Part shown: in pieces, positions 56,741 to 63,544 of the stretch
How the letters are laid out: each line of letters begins with the position of its first letter
How positions within the stretch are numbered: the first letter of the stretch is position 1
Assembly (NCBI RefSeq): GCF_000620785.1
Contig: NZ_JIAI01000004.1
Location: forward strand, 496,001 to 560,000
Reading direction: 5' to 3'
DNA length: 64,000 nucleotides
DNA from: Actinospineispora acaciae DSM 45401
Lineage (GTDB): Bacteria; Actinomycetota; Actinomycetes; Mycobacteriales; Pseudonocardiaceae
The notes under the pieces: generated by a model
What the model was told of the DNA's origin: nothing
The model's database searches: none
The model's input: only the letters and a program-made list of their open reading frames with translations
Program-made: the position numbers and the translations under genes

Positions 56741-57114
56741 AGGCTGGCCTCCCAGGACGCGGCGGTCTTCGGGGTCTCGCACACCGTGACCTTGAACCGG
56801 TCAACCAGCTTCGGAAGCTCCACCACCTGGACGAAGTTGGCGCCCAGCCACATCGCCAGGTTCTCCGCTGTCGGGTTGAACACCGTCAGATCGTTGAGGT
56901 GGCGGTGGTCGACCTGTGCGTCAAGCCAGCGACCGAACGGGTCCAGCTTCGCGTAGTCGAAGACGAAGCCCACCGTGTCCACCTTCTGGGCGGCCAGCTC
57001 GATCACGACCCGGTAGTTGTGCCCGTGCAGCCGCGCGCATGGATGGTCCTCGGGCAGCCCGTCGAGTCGGTGGCTGGCCGAGAAGTGCCACTGCTTACTG
57101 ATCGTGAAGCTCAC
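56737..57114 (-). CDS. queD: 6-carboxytetrahydropterin synthase QueD
   Basis: 125 residues from GTG 57114. Zinc-binding H15, H30 and H32 (FSASHRL and ARLHGHNY), catalytic Cys C26 four residues before HxH, and the D69-H70 and E113 residues (VDHRHLND, VCETP) of the family are all present. Makes 6-carboxy-5,6,7,8-tetrahydropterin from dihydroneopterin triphosphate. It overlaps its neighbour upstream by 20 bases. Confidence 0.93.
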   Translation of the reverse strand: MSFTISKQWHFSASHRLDGLPEDHPCARLHGHNYRVVIELAAQKVDTVGFVFDYAKLDPFGRWLDAQVDHRHLNDLTVFNPTAENLAMWLGANFVQVVELPKLVDRFKVTVCETPKTAASWEASL

Positions 57115-57487
57115 CAGGGTCCTCTCGGGATGCTCGCAGGGTGGCGCCGTACTCGCCGTCTTCGGACACCGTGACCTCCGTGGGGTACAGCCCGGCGTCG
57201 AGCAGGTGCCGCCACAGGCTCATGGCGATGTCCTCGCACGAACTCGCACCCCAGTCGCGGGTGTCCGCGCCCCACCAGCGGCGCAGCAGATCGCCCAGGT
57301 CGTGGAACTCGACATCGCGGTCGGTGTGGCTGACCGTCACCTCGGCGCGCACCCAGAACAGGTGCCGATGCCGGTCGGCCAGGTACGCACGGCGGTCGGT
57401 CGCGGCGGGCCAGTGATGGAAACCGGGCAGGTCGACCGTGGCCCACACCGTGGCGCGAGGGCGCTCGACCGTGACGGCGCCGGTCAC
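57095..57487 (-). CDS. QueD-like T-fold paralogue without the catalytic cysteine
   Basis: 130 residues from GTG 57487, which overlaps the dpdA stop as GTGA. The size and pattern follow QueD: PGFHHWPAATDRRAYLADRHRHLFWVRAEVTVSHTDRDVEFHDLGDLL corresponds to QueD's first His, HxH and the strand leading to DF-x-D-L, and CEDIAMSLWRHLL to NPTAENLA-x-W. H24/H25, H40 and H42 can keep the zinc site, but the Cys four residues before HxH is Leu36. It therefore cannot do QueD chemistry the normal way. It may process a deazaguanine precursor, modify CDG or be a partner of DpdA. Homology is my reading of the pattern, not a confirmed search. Confidence 0.65.
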   Translation of the reverse strand: MTGAVTVERPRATVWATVDLPGFHHWPAATDRRAYLADRHRHLFWVRAEVTVSHTDRDVEFHDLGDLLRRWWGADTRDWGASSCEDIAMSLWRHLLDAGLYPTEVTVSEDGEYGATLRASREDPGELHDQ

Positions 57488-58488
57488 CTCGCCGGGCACA
57501 GCGGGCCTTCCTTCTCCCGCCGGGGCGGATGCGGCGGGGCGCCCAGCTCGGTCACCCGCTGCTGCATGATCCGCCACACCAGGTTCGTGTGCGTCATGGT
57601 GTCGGCGTAGACCTTCGAGGCGGCGAAGCGGTCGTTGTCCGGGTTGTGCCCGACCACGTACTGGAAGCCCGGACCGAGATCACCGAGCCGGCGCAGCGCG
57701 CTGGACTCGGTCTTCACCGTCGGGTAGCGCAGCGCGTTGATCCACGTGCTGGAGTCGCACGAGTCCGGCGGGCACGGCAGACACCACTCGCTGGCCGACA
57801 GGCCCAGCACATGCACCCACAGATCGGGGTACTGGCGGCGGCGTTCCCACATGGTGTGCAGCAGCCGCACCCGCGCCGGCATCGACGCCTGCACCACGTT
57901 GCCGAAGCACACCCGGTCGTGCGTGGCGGCCAGCTCGTCGAAGTAGCCCCAGCCGTCGTTGAGCGGGTGATACACCGGGATCGGGCGCAGCCCCAGCTCG
58001 TGCAGCCGAGCCCGGGTGCGGCGCTTGTTGTCCCGCCCGCCCTGGTCCAGCTCGATGTAGCCCCACAGCCGCTCGCCGTAGGTGCCCGCCAGGTGCACGT
58101 AGCGGTCGAACAACTCGTCGAACCCGGGGATCTCCTCTGGAGCCAGCGCCAGCGCCTCGTCCATCGTGCAGCCGGTCCGCCGCATGTGGGCGTTGGTCAA
58201 CGCGAAGATGCCCGAGTCCAGCAACAGCACCAGGCCCTCGTCCAGCATGCGGCACAGGACCCGCTCGCCGGCATCTCCCTCGATGTCGTTGACCGCGATC
58301 AGCGTGTGGCGCGGGTAGTGGCGATGCGAGGTGCCCGCCGCGAAGTACACCGGAGCCTCAGATCGGTCGAACCGGCCGCCCTCGGTGGCGATCAGGTGTC
58401 CCGATGAGGCCTTACGGCCCTCGCGTCGATGGGACCCATGAAGCGACTCTACGTCGAGCAGCGATGGAGCATCAGTCAGTGGAGCCAT
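57484..58488 (-). CDS. dpdA: DpdA-family tRNA-guanine transglycosylase-like enzyme for phage DNA
   Basis: 334 residues. It has the TGT TIM-barrel features of phage DpdA: LLLDSGIFALTN (D91-S92-G93, equivalent to DSGG in TGT), YIELDQGGRDNKRRTRARLHELGLRPIPVYHP, CFGNVVQAS and WCLPCPPDSCDSSTWINALRYPTVKTE with D245 near the position of the second key Asp. It would exchange guanine in DNA for a 7-deazaguanine base. The ATG at 58488 lies 3 bases from the ATG of the divergent gene at 58492; AGGTTG is within the latter's first codons. The fitting neighbours QueD, QueE and FolE make the assignment strong. Confidence 0.88.
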   Translation of the reverse strand: MAPLTDAPSLLDVESLHGSHRREGRKASSGHLIATEGGRFDRSEAPVYFAAGTSHRHYPRHTLIAVNDIEGDAGERVLCRMLDEGLVLLLDSGIFALTNAHMRRTGCTMDEALALAPEEIPGFDELFDRYVHLAGTYGERLWGYIELDQGGRDNKRRTRARLHELGLRPIPVYHPLNDGWGYFDELAATHDRVCFGNVVQASMPARVRLLHTMWERRRQYPDLWVHVLGLSASEWCLPCPPDSCDSSTWINALRYPTVKTESSALRRLGDLGPGFQYVVGHNPDNDRFAASKVYADTMTHTNLVWRIMQQRVTELGAPPHPPRREKEGPLCPAR

Positions 58489-58491
58489 GCC

Positions 58492-59076
58492 ATGAGCAAC
58501 CTCGAAAATCTAAAAAATCCCAATGAGAAGAAGAGGAGCGGGTGGAAACCTGAGAAGCGACCTGGCGGATCTGGCGAAAATCCCGACATCCATGGCATTG
58601 CTGACGAGTTTCGCACCCTGAAGGAGATCTCGGAAACGATAGGGTTGCGAACCGAGGACGAGGTAGCGGTCGCAAGCTTTAACGATACCCTGTGCGACCT
58701 TCGGAGCCAACTCCAGCGTGCCATTTTATCAGAGGCCGAACAGGAAGTGATCAACTGCAAGCTGAACGAGGAGATCACCAAACTCTGCACGAGAGTGGCA
58801 GAGTTAGAACAGCCACGAGCGAAACGACGGCTCGTTGGAGCATCGAAGACAGCGGCTCAAGCCGGCGCCGGCACAGCAATTGCCGCGTGGGTTCTCGGGG
58901 ATGAGGTGCCGAAGGCGGTCTTGCGGACCCTGTTGGCCGCAACTACGGGATTTGGCGTCGTGTTGCTGGTCGAAGCCGGTTATCACTTGGTGAAGCGACT
59001 CGTGGTGGGTGAATCAACGACCGGCAAGCACGAGCGCAGCAACCTTCCAGCTCACCGGCACCGCCTGTCGCCCTGA
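58492..59076 (+). CDS. Plus-strand moron: coiled-coil membrane protein
   Basis: 194 residues from ATG 58492 preceded by GGAG. Lower GC at the start. A basic, polar N-terminus, a coiled-coil-like region (about 70-118: NDTLCDLRSQLQRAILSEAEQEVINCKLNEEITKLCTRVAELEQ) and two hydrophobic helices near the C-terminus (AAQAGAGTAIAAWVLG and VLRTLLAATTGFGVVLLVEAGYHLV). It is divergent from dpdA with start codons only 3 bases apart, so its promoter must lie inside dpdA or it is transcribed from further left. Function unknown; a superinfection or DNA-entry role is possible. Confidence 0.8.
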   Translation: MSNLENLKNPNEKKRSGWKPEKRPGGSGENPDIHGIADEFRTLKEISETIGLRTEDEVAVASFNDTLCDLRSQLQRAILSEAEQEVINCKLNEEITKLCTRVAELEQPRAKRRLVGASKTAAQAGAGTAIAAWVLGDEVPKAVLRTLLAATTGFGVVLLVEAGYHLVKRLVVGESTTGKHERSNLPAHRHRLSP

Positions 59077-59114
59077 CGTATATATCGAGCAGCACCAGGG
59101 CAGAGATGCGGTGC

Positions 59115-59876
59115 TTATGCTGCCTCCCCGGGTCGGGGTTCCTGTCCGGTGAGATCAGCCCACTTGGTCAACAGCCACCCCGCCAAGTAGAGGTGTGGTT
59201 GCACCATCAGCACCGGCTGGTTCTGGGCCTGCTCCGCGAATGGGGCCAGCAGCGTCGGGTACGGCCAGAACAGGTGCTCCGGCCGCAGTTCGGCGGCCCA
59301 CAACGCGTGTTCGGTGTGCACGTCGGCGACCACCAGCGTGTGCTTGTCCAACATCCATACCTCGCCGTGCGCGGCAGCGATGCGCGGCTCCCCGAGCGTG
59401 GCGGCGGCCAGAGCCAGCGCCTCGCCCTTCCCGGGCTGCTCACCTGAGCCGTCCCCGTCCTCGTCGCCGAGGGCCGCGACCAGCTCCTCGAGCGTCGATT
59501 CGTCGTAGCCGGTGCCGGTCAGGTCTGGCAGGTCGCCCAGCAACTCGGCCAGCAGGCGGTTGTCATAGTTACCGAGGTCCCCGACGCGGTTGTCCGCCAC
59601 CACGATCCGCGCGGCCTGGTCGTCATCCACGTCGACCCAGCACACCGCGATGTCATCCCACGCCAGATCACGCGCCGCGATCAACGTGTGGTTTCCCGCC
59701 AGCACCTCATACCGCCGGCCGGTGTGGGTGCCTCGGTTGACGACGATCGGCTTGTACTGGCCATTGACGCGCAAGCTGTCCAGCAGCGCGGGCAGCCAGC
59801 CCTGCCGAGGGTTGCGGTGATAGGTGCGCAGCCGCGCCACCGCGACCCGCTCGACCGCCAGGTCATGCACCGTCAT
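59115..59876 (-). CDS. ParB-like nuclease-domain protein, actinophage type
   Basis: 253 residues from ATG 59876 (ATGA overlap with the previous gene). The ParB N-terminal domain (about 1-115: VERVAVARLRTYHRNPRQGWLPALLDSLRVNGQYKPIVVNRGTHTG and VLAGNHTLIAARDL) is followed by a C-terminal part (HGEVWMLDKHTLVVADVHTEH...LMVQPHLYLAGWLLTKWADLTG) that looks like a decayed DNA methylase domain. It is a common companion of terminase genes in actinophages, possibly in genome regulation, segregation or nuclease use. Confidence 0.85.
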   Translation of the reverse strand: MTVHDLAVERVAVARLRTYHRNPRQGWLPALLDSLRVNGQYKPIVVNRGTHTGRRYEVLAGNHTLIAARDLAWDDIAVCWVDVDDDQAARIVVADNRVGDLGNYDNRLLAELLGDLPDLTGTGYDESTLEELVAALGDEDGDGSGEQPGKGEALALAAATLGEPRIAAAHGEVWMLDKHTLVVADVHTEHALWAAELRPEHLFWPYPTLLAPFAEQAQNQPVLMVQPHLYLAGWLLTKWADLTGQEPRPGEAA

Positions 59877-60136
59877 GGCCGGCACTCGGCGAGCAGCGCG
59901 GCCTCCACGACCGGGTCTCGACGCACCTGCCACGCCCGTCGACACAGCTCAAGCCCCCGGCTGCTGGTCGGCGAGCCCAGGCACTGGTCAGCCAACACGA
60001 CACCGGCCAGGTCGTACGCCCGCGCCGCCGTCGCATCCCGCTGCGCCCGCGCTGAGCGCCCACCGGCCACGAACCCGGCCGCGACCAGCAGGCACACCAC
60101 AACCGCGCCGCACACGCCCATCACGAACAGACGCAC
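59873..60136 (-). CDS. Small phage membrane-anchored protein
   Basis: 87 residues with an N-terminal membrane segment (VMGVCGAVVVCLLVAAGFVAG) followed by a helical part with three Cys (ADQCLGSPTSSRGLELCRRAWQV...LLAEC). Possibly a secreted or membrane-anchored helix bundle. It overlaps the ParB-like gene by four bases. Function unknown. Confidence 0.65.
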   Translation of the reverse strand: MRLFVMGVCGAVVVCLLVAAGFVAGGRSARAQRDATAARAYDLAGVVLADQCLGSPTSSRGLELCRRAWQVRRDPVVEAALLAECRP

Positions 60137-60349
60137 CTACACGTCCGAAACGCCCGGCGAGCCGCCCGTCCCGTCGCCGAGGGCCGGGGACTCCGATGTC
60201 TTCACCGACTCCAGCAGCGCCTTGATCCGGCCCGTACGCTGATCCACCTCAGCCGCATCGGTCTCGTCATCGGCCAGCACGTACTCGCGCAGCTCGTCGA
60301 TCTCTGCGTCCAATCGAGCCAGAGCCTCAGAATTCTTTGGCACTCTCAT
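60137..60349 (-). CDS. Small acidic helical phage protein
   Basis: 70 residues from ATG 60349 (an ATG 9 bases upstream is also in frame). Helical, with SEALARLDAEIDELREYVLADDETDAAEVDQRTGRIKALLESVK then a Gly/Ser-rich tail. Directly upstream of the 60136 gene. Unknown function. Confidence 0.6.
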   Translation of the reverse strand: MRVPKNSEALARLDAEIDELREYVLADDETDAAEVDQRTGRIKALLESVKTSESPALGDGTGGSPGVSDV

Positions 60350-60458
60350 CCTCCACAAGGGGGCGGTCCAACGCCCACGGCGTCATCAAGCGGAACCGGT
60401 GGGCCATCTGGTGTAGTTCGATCAGTTGTTGGGGTGCGAAGCGCTGGGTAGCCTGCAT
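60327..60458 (-). CDS. Very small ORF at the right end of the prophage
   Basis: A 43-residue frame from ATG 60458 (MQATQRFAPQQLIELHQMAH start, RLMTPWALDRPLVEDESAKEF end) overlaps the next gene by about 23 bases. It has plausible amphipathic composition, but no ribosome binding site is convincing. It would be the first gene of the minus-strand phage set; the sensor kinase starts 47 bases away on the other strand, marking the right boundary. Confidence 0.35.
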   Translation of the reverse strand: MQATQRFAPQQLIELHQMAHRFRLMTPWALDRPLVEDESAKEF

Positions 60459-60504
60459 GTTTGCGGCGGTGACGGTCGGATCAGTCAGGGGTGGGTGAAC
60501 GGGC

Positions 60505-62256
60505 GTGAGCGGGGAGCTTGCGAGCCGGCAGCCGGTGAGTGAGACGTTGTCGCAGTTGCGGCTGCGGGCGCTGCTGGTGGAGGTGCAGGACCGGATCGGC
60601 CAGATCGTCGAGACCCGCGACCAGCTCGATGAGCTTCTTGAGGCGGTGGTGGCGATCTCGTCCGGGTTGGACCTGGACGCGACGCTGCACCGGATTGTGG
60701 AGGCGGCCATGTCGCTGGTGGATGCCCGCTACGGCGCCCTTGGGGTGCTCGGCGACGACGGTGGCCAGGACGGCCGGTTGGTCGACTTCATCTACTCGGG
60801 TATCGATGACGCCACCCGCGAGCTGATCGGGGATCTGCCCACCGGGCACGGTGTGCTCGGGGTGGTCATCGAGGAGAACAAGCCGCTGCGGTTGGACAGT
60901 CTGTCCGACCATCCCTCGTCGGTGGGGTTCCCGGCGAGTCATCCGCCGATGCGGTCCTTCCTTGGTGTGCCGGTGCGTGCCCGGGGCAAGGTGTATGGGC
61001 GGCTGTACCTGACCGAGAAACGCGACGGCCAGCCGTTCAGCGAGGACGACGAGGTCGTGCTCCTCGCGCTGGCCGGGGCGGCCGGTATTGCTATCGACAA
61101 CGCCCGCCTCTACGAGGAGGCACACCGGCGCCAGCGCTGGTTGGAAGCCTCCGGGGAGATCACCGCCGGGCTGCTGGCCGGCACCGACGCCGACGAGGCG
61201 CTGCGCATGATCGCTTCACGGGCGCGGGAACTCAGCGACGCCGATTACACCCTCATCGCGCTGGGTGACCCCGAGGCCGACCCCGAGGAGACCTCGGAGC
61301 TGACGGTGCGGGTGTGCGCCGGGTTGGATCCCGACCTGGTCACCGGCCGTCCTATCCCGATCGGTGCCTCGACCTCGGGGGAGGTGTTCCGCGACCAGGT
61401 CCCGCGTTCGGTGCCCAGCCTGTCCTTCGACGTCGCCGACGGGATCGACATCGAGTTCGGCCCCGCGCTGGCGCTGCCGCTGGGCAAGGCCGACACCATC
61501 GCCGGGGTGCTGCTCACCGTTCGTGCGCCCGGTTCACCGGTGTTCGACGAAGCCCAGCTCCAGATCGTGGCCTCGTTCGCCGACCAGGCCGCCCTTGCGC
61601 TGCGCCACGCCGAAGCCCAGACCGCCGCCCGCGAGCTGGAGGTGCTCTCCGACCGCGACCGCATCGCCCGCGACCTGCACGACCAGGTCATCCAACGGCT
61701 CTTCGCGGTCGGGCTGGCCATGCAGTCCACCCACCGACGGGCCAAGAACCCCGTGGTTGCCAGCCGGCTCGCTGAGCACATCGACCAGCTCCACACGGTT
61801 ATCCAGGACATCCGCACCGCGATCTTCGATCTGCAGAACACCAGCACCGAGACCCGCCGGCTGCGTGCCACCCTGCACGAGACCATCACCGAGCTCACCG
61901 CGGACAGCCCGATTCGCACCAGCGTGCGCATGACCGGCCATCTCGATGAGCTACCGGCCGAGCTGGCCGACGATGTCGAGGCCGTGGTCCGCGAGGCGGT
62001 CAGCAACGCCGTGCGTCACTCCCAGGCCAGCGACCTGACCGTCACGATCTCCATCGACAACAACGAACTGGCCGCCGAGATCACCGACAACGGCATCGGC
62101 ATCCCCGACTCCACCACCCGGCGCAGCGGGCTGCGCAACCTCGACCAACGGGCGGCCAGCAACGGCGGCACCTGCGCCATCGAACAACCGGACGCCGGTG
62201 GCACCCGCCTGCGCTGGACCGCACCAGTCACAGACAAGCCGGTACGACCCGCCTGA
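60505..62256 (+). CDS. DosS/DosT-like GAF-GAF sensor histidine kinase
   Basis: 583 residues: two GAF domains (about 30-185 and 200-375), a HisKA_3 dimerisation/phosphoacceptor domain (H392 in RIARDLHDQVIQRLF) and a HATPase domain (AVSNAVRHSQ, ITDNGIGIP). In the first GAF domain GFPASHPPMRSFLGVPVR places H146 where DosT H147 and DosS H149 bind heme, so heme-based oxygen, NO or CO sensing is likely; this rests on my alignment from memory. No DosR-like regulator is in the window. The start is GTG 60505 with AGGGG upstream; a GTG at 60535 is possible. It is most likely a host gene next to the prophage. Confidence 0.9.
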   Translation: MSGELASRQPVSETLSQLRLRALLVEVQDRIGQIVETRDQLDELLEAVVAISSGLDLDATLHRIVEAAMSLVDARYGALGVLGDDGGQDGRLVDFIYSGIDDATRELIGDLPTGHGVLGVVIEENKPLRLDSLSDHPSSVGFPASHPPMRSFLGVPVRARGKVYGRLYLTEKRDGQPFSEDDEVVLLALAGAAGIAIDNARLYEEAHRRQRWLEASGEITAGLLAGTDADEALRMIASRARELSDADYTLIALGDPEADPEETSELTVRVCAGLDPDLVTGRPIPIGASTSGEVFRDQVPRSVPSLSFDVADGIDIEFGPALALPLGKADTIAGVLLTVRAPGSPVFDEAQLQIVASFADQAALALRHAEAQTAARELEVLSDRDRIARDLHDQVIQRLFAVGLAMQSTHRRAKNPVVASRLAEHIDQLHTVIQDIRTAIFDLQNTSTETRRLRATLHETITELTADSPIRTSVRMTGHLDELPAELADDVEAVVREAVSNAVRHSQASDLTVTISIDNNELAAEITDNGIGIPDSTTRRSGLRNLDQRAASNGGTCAIEQPDAGGTRLRWTAPVTDKPVRPA

Positions 62257-62276
62257 CCGGGAACCCGCCGATGTGC

Positions 62277-62290
62277 GGGACCTTGTGCCC
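62277..62290. promoter_or_regulatory. DosR-box-like palindrome GGGACCTTGTGCCC
   Basis: Resembles the GGGAC...GTCCC core of DosR sites, about 92 bases before the PPOX gene's ATG and just after the kinase stop. It could link the flavoprotein gene to the kinase signal. Confidence 0.45.
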
Positions 62291-62381
62291 TGCCGCGCAG
62301 GTCTCATTCACGGTGCAGACTGTGCGGCTCAACCACAGCCATGGCCGATCCCGGGCCGCCGTGCACGTCTGGAGAGGCCGC

Positions 62382-62744
62382 ATGCCCACCACCGACATCG
62401 ACATCCTCACCGAGCACGACTGTATGGCGCTGCTGCGCACCGCCAGCGTGGGACGGCTGTTGTTTACCGAGGACGCCCTCCCGGCGATCCGGCCGGTCAA
62501 CTTCACCGTCACCGACCACCGCATCCTCGTCCCGGCGACCGAGGGCTCCTGGGCCGGCAGGCTCGACGGTGTGCTCGTCGCCTTCACCGCCGACCACATC
62601 AACCCCGACAACACCGGATGGAGCGTTCTCGCCCACGGCACCGCCCGCCTGGTCGTCGACCCTGACCGCGCGCTGCGCATCACCATCGAACGCGTGACCG
62701 GTCGGCGCGTCGCCCTGACCCGCACACTGCCTCATCCAGCCTGA
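62382..62744 (+). CDS. PPOX-type flavin/F420-binding protein
   Basis: 120 residues from ATG 62382 (an ATG at 62271 would add 37 residues unlike the family). Split-barrel signature: LTEHDCMALLRTASVGRLLFTEDALPAIRPVNFTVTDHRILVPATEGSWAGRLDGVLVAFTADHINPDNTGWSVLAHGTARLV, and an end ...ITIERVTGRRV. Relatives bind FMN, F420 or heme. The usual segment (about 15-20 residues) between the ARLV strand and the VTGRR strand seems shortened here. Several mycobacterial DosR-regulon members belong to this family, in line with the neighbouring kinase. Confidence 0.82.
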   Translation: MPTTDIDILTEHDCMALLRTASVGRLLFTEDALPAIRPVNFTVTDHRILVPATEGSWAGRLDGVLVAFTADHINPDNTGWSVLAHGTARLVVDPDRALRITIERVTGRRVALTRTLPHPA

Positions 62745-63027
62745 ACACGACGGGCGACCCGGCCGCGTGACTGGCCGGTACCTTCCACCCGCCCGCACCG
62801 ACGAAGACCGGGACGCCTGCGCCAGCACGTCCAGGCGATGCACCCCACGTCGGCTGCCACCCGAACTTTCATCGGCCTGATACAGGCAAGCCCTTGCGCG
62901 GTCGACAAGAGCAGGGGTACCCACATCTACAGGGCTGATTGGCCCTACGACCCGACCCCGGACCCCGGTCGACGTCACCACACGCGACACCCGAGACGCA
63001 CCCGGGTATCCAGACGGAGGTCTGGCG
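62745..63027. other. Intergenic region, includes a second DosR-like site
   Basis: 283 bases with no supported gene. AGGGC-TGATTG-GCCCT lies at 62931-62946, about 80 bases upstream of the next ATG. Confidence 0.4.
62931..62946. promoter_or_regulatory. DosR-box-like palindrome AGGGCTGATTGGCCCT
   Basis: Perfect 5-bp arms with a 6-base spacer (AGGGC / GCCCT), a form seen in weak DosR sites, upstream of the DHp-only miniprotein gene. Confidence 0.4.
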
Positions 63028-63327
63028 ATGCACGACGCCCGCCCATACGCCCGAACCGCCTCCCCCATACGGCAGGCCGTGCCAGGCCCACTCGAACCGG
63101 CCGAACAGCTCTCCGAGCGCGAACGTATCGCCACCGACCTGGCCAACTCCATCGCCCACCAGCTCTTCCAGACAAGCCTGGAACTGCACAGCGCGCTCGC
63201 CCGCATCGAACACCACCAGGACCCGGCGGCCCAGATCCGCAACGCCGTCGACCTGCTCGACCACACCCTCCGCGACCTACGCCTCGCCGTTTTCAGTGAT
63301 CGGAAAGACCCTCGACCAGGCGCCTAG
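63028..63327 (+). CDS. DHp-only miniprotein related to the DosS-type kinase
   Basis: 99 residues from ATG 63028, with GGAGG 7 bases upstream. Residues about 28-95 (SERERIATDLANSIAHQLFQTSLELHSALARIEHHQDPAAQIRNAVDLLDHTLRDLRLAVFS) follow the HisKA_3 helical hairpin of the kinase gene, but the phosphoacceptor His is Ala39 (DLAN in place of DLHD). It has no ATPase or sensor domain. It could pair with the kinase DHp domain to modulate its dimer or phosphatase activity; this is inference. Confidence 0.7.
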   Translation: MHDARPYARTASPIRQAVPGPLEPAEQLSERERIATDLANSIAHQLFQTSLELHSALARIEHHQDPAAQIRNAVDLLDHTLRDLRLAVFSDRKDPRPGA

Positions 63328-63544
63328 CCAGGAAGCTCTCCCGGCCGACCATCTGGGCGTACCCGGCTCGGGAAACCTGGTACGTACAACCCGCCGCCAC
63401 CCGCGCGGTGTCCAGGGCGTGACCTCCAACGATCCAGACGCCCTCGGGCGGCGTTCCCTTGAGTCGGAGGAAAGCAGGTCGAGCGCAGCCGGCGGGAGGG
63501 TTAGATCGCGGCTGTCCGTTCAGTGTAGGTCGCCGACGGGCTGG
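63328..63544. other. Intergenic region
   Basis: About 217 bases separate the DHp miniprotein gene and the convergent 63545 gene. No gene seen; no strong hairpin recognised. Confidence 0.25.

Noticed and set aside
62838..63299. Plus-strand 153-codon frame overlapping the DHp miniprotein
   Set aside because: Arg/Pro/His/Thr-rich shifted frame; the DHp reading has a strong ribosome binding site and kinase similarity.
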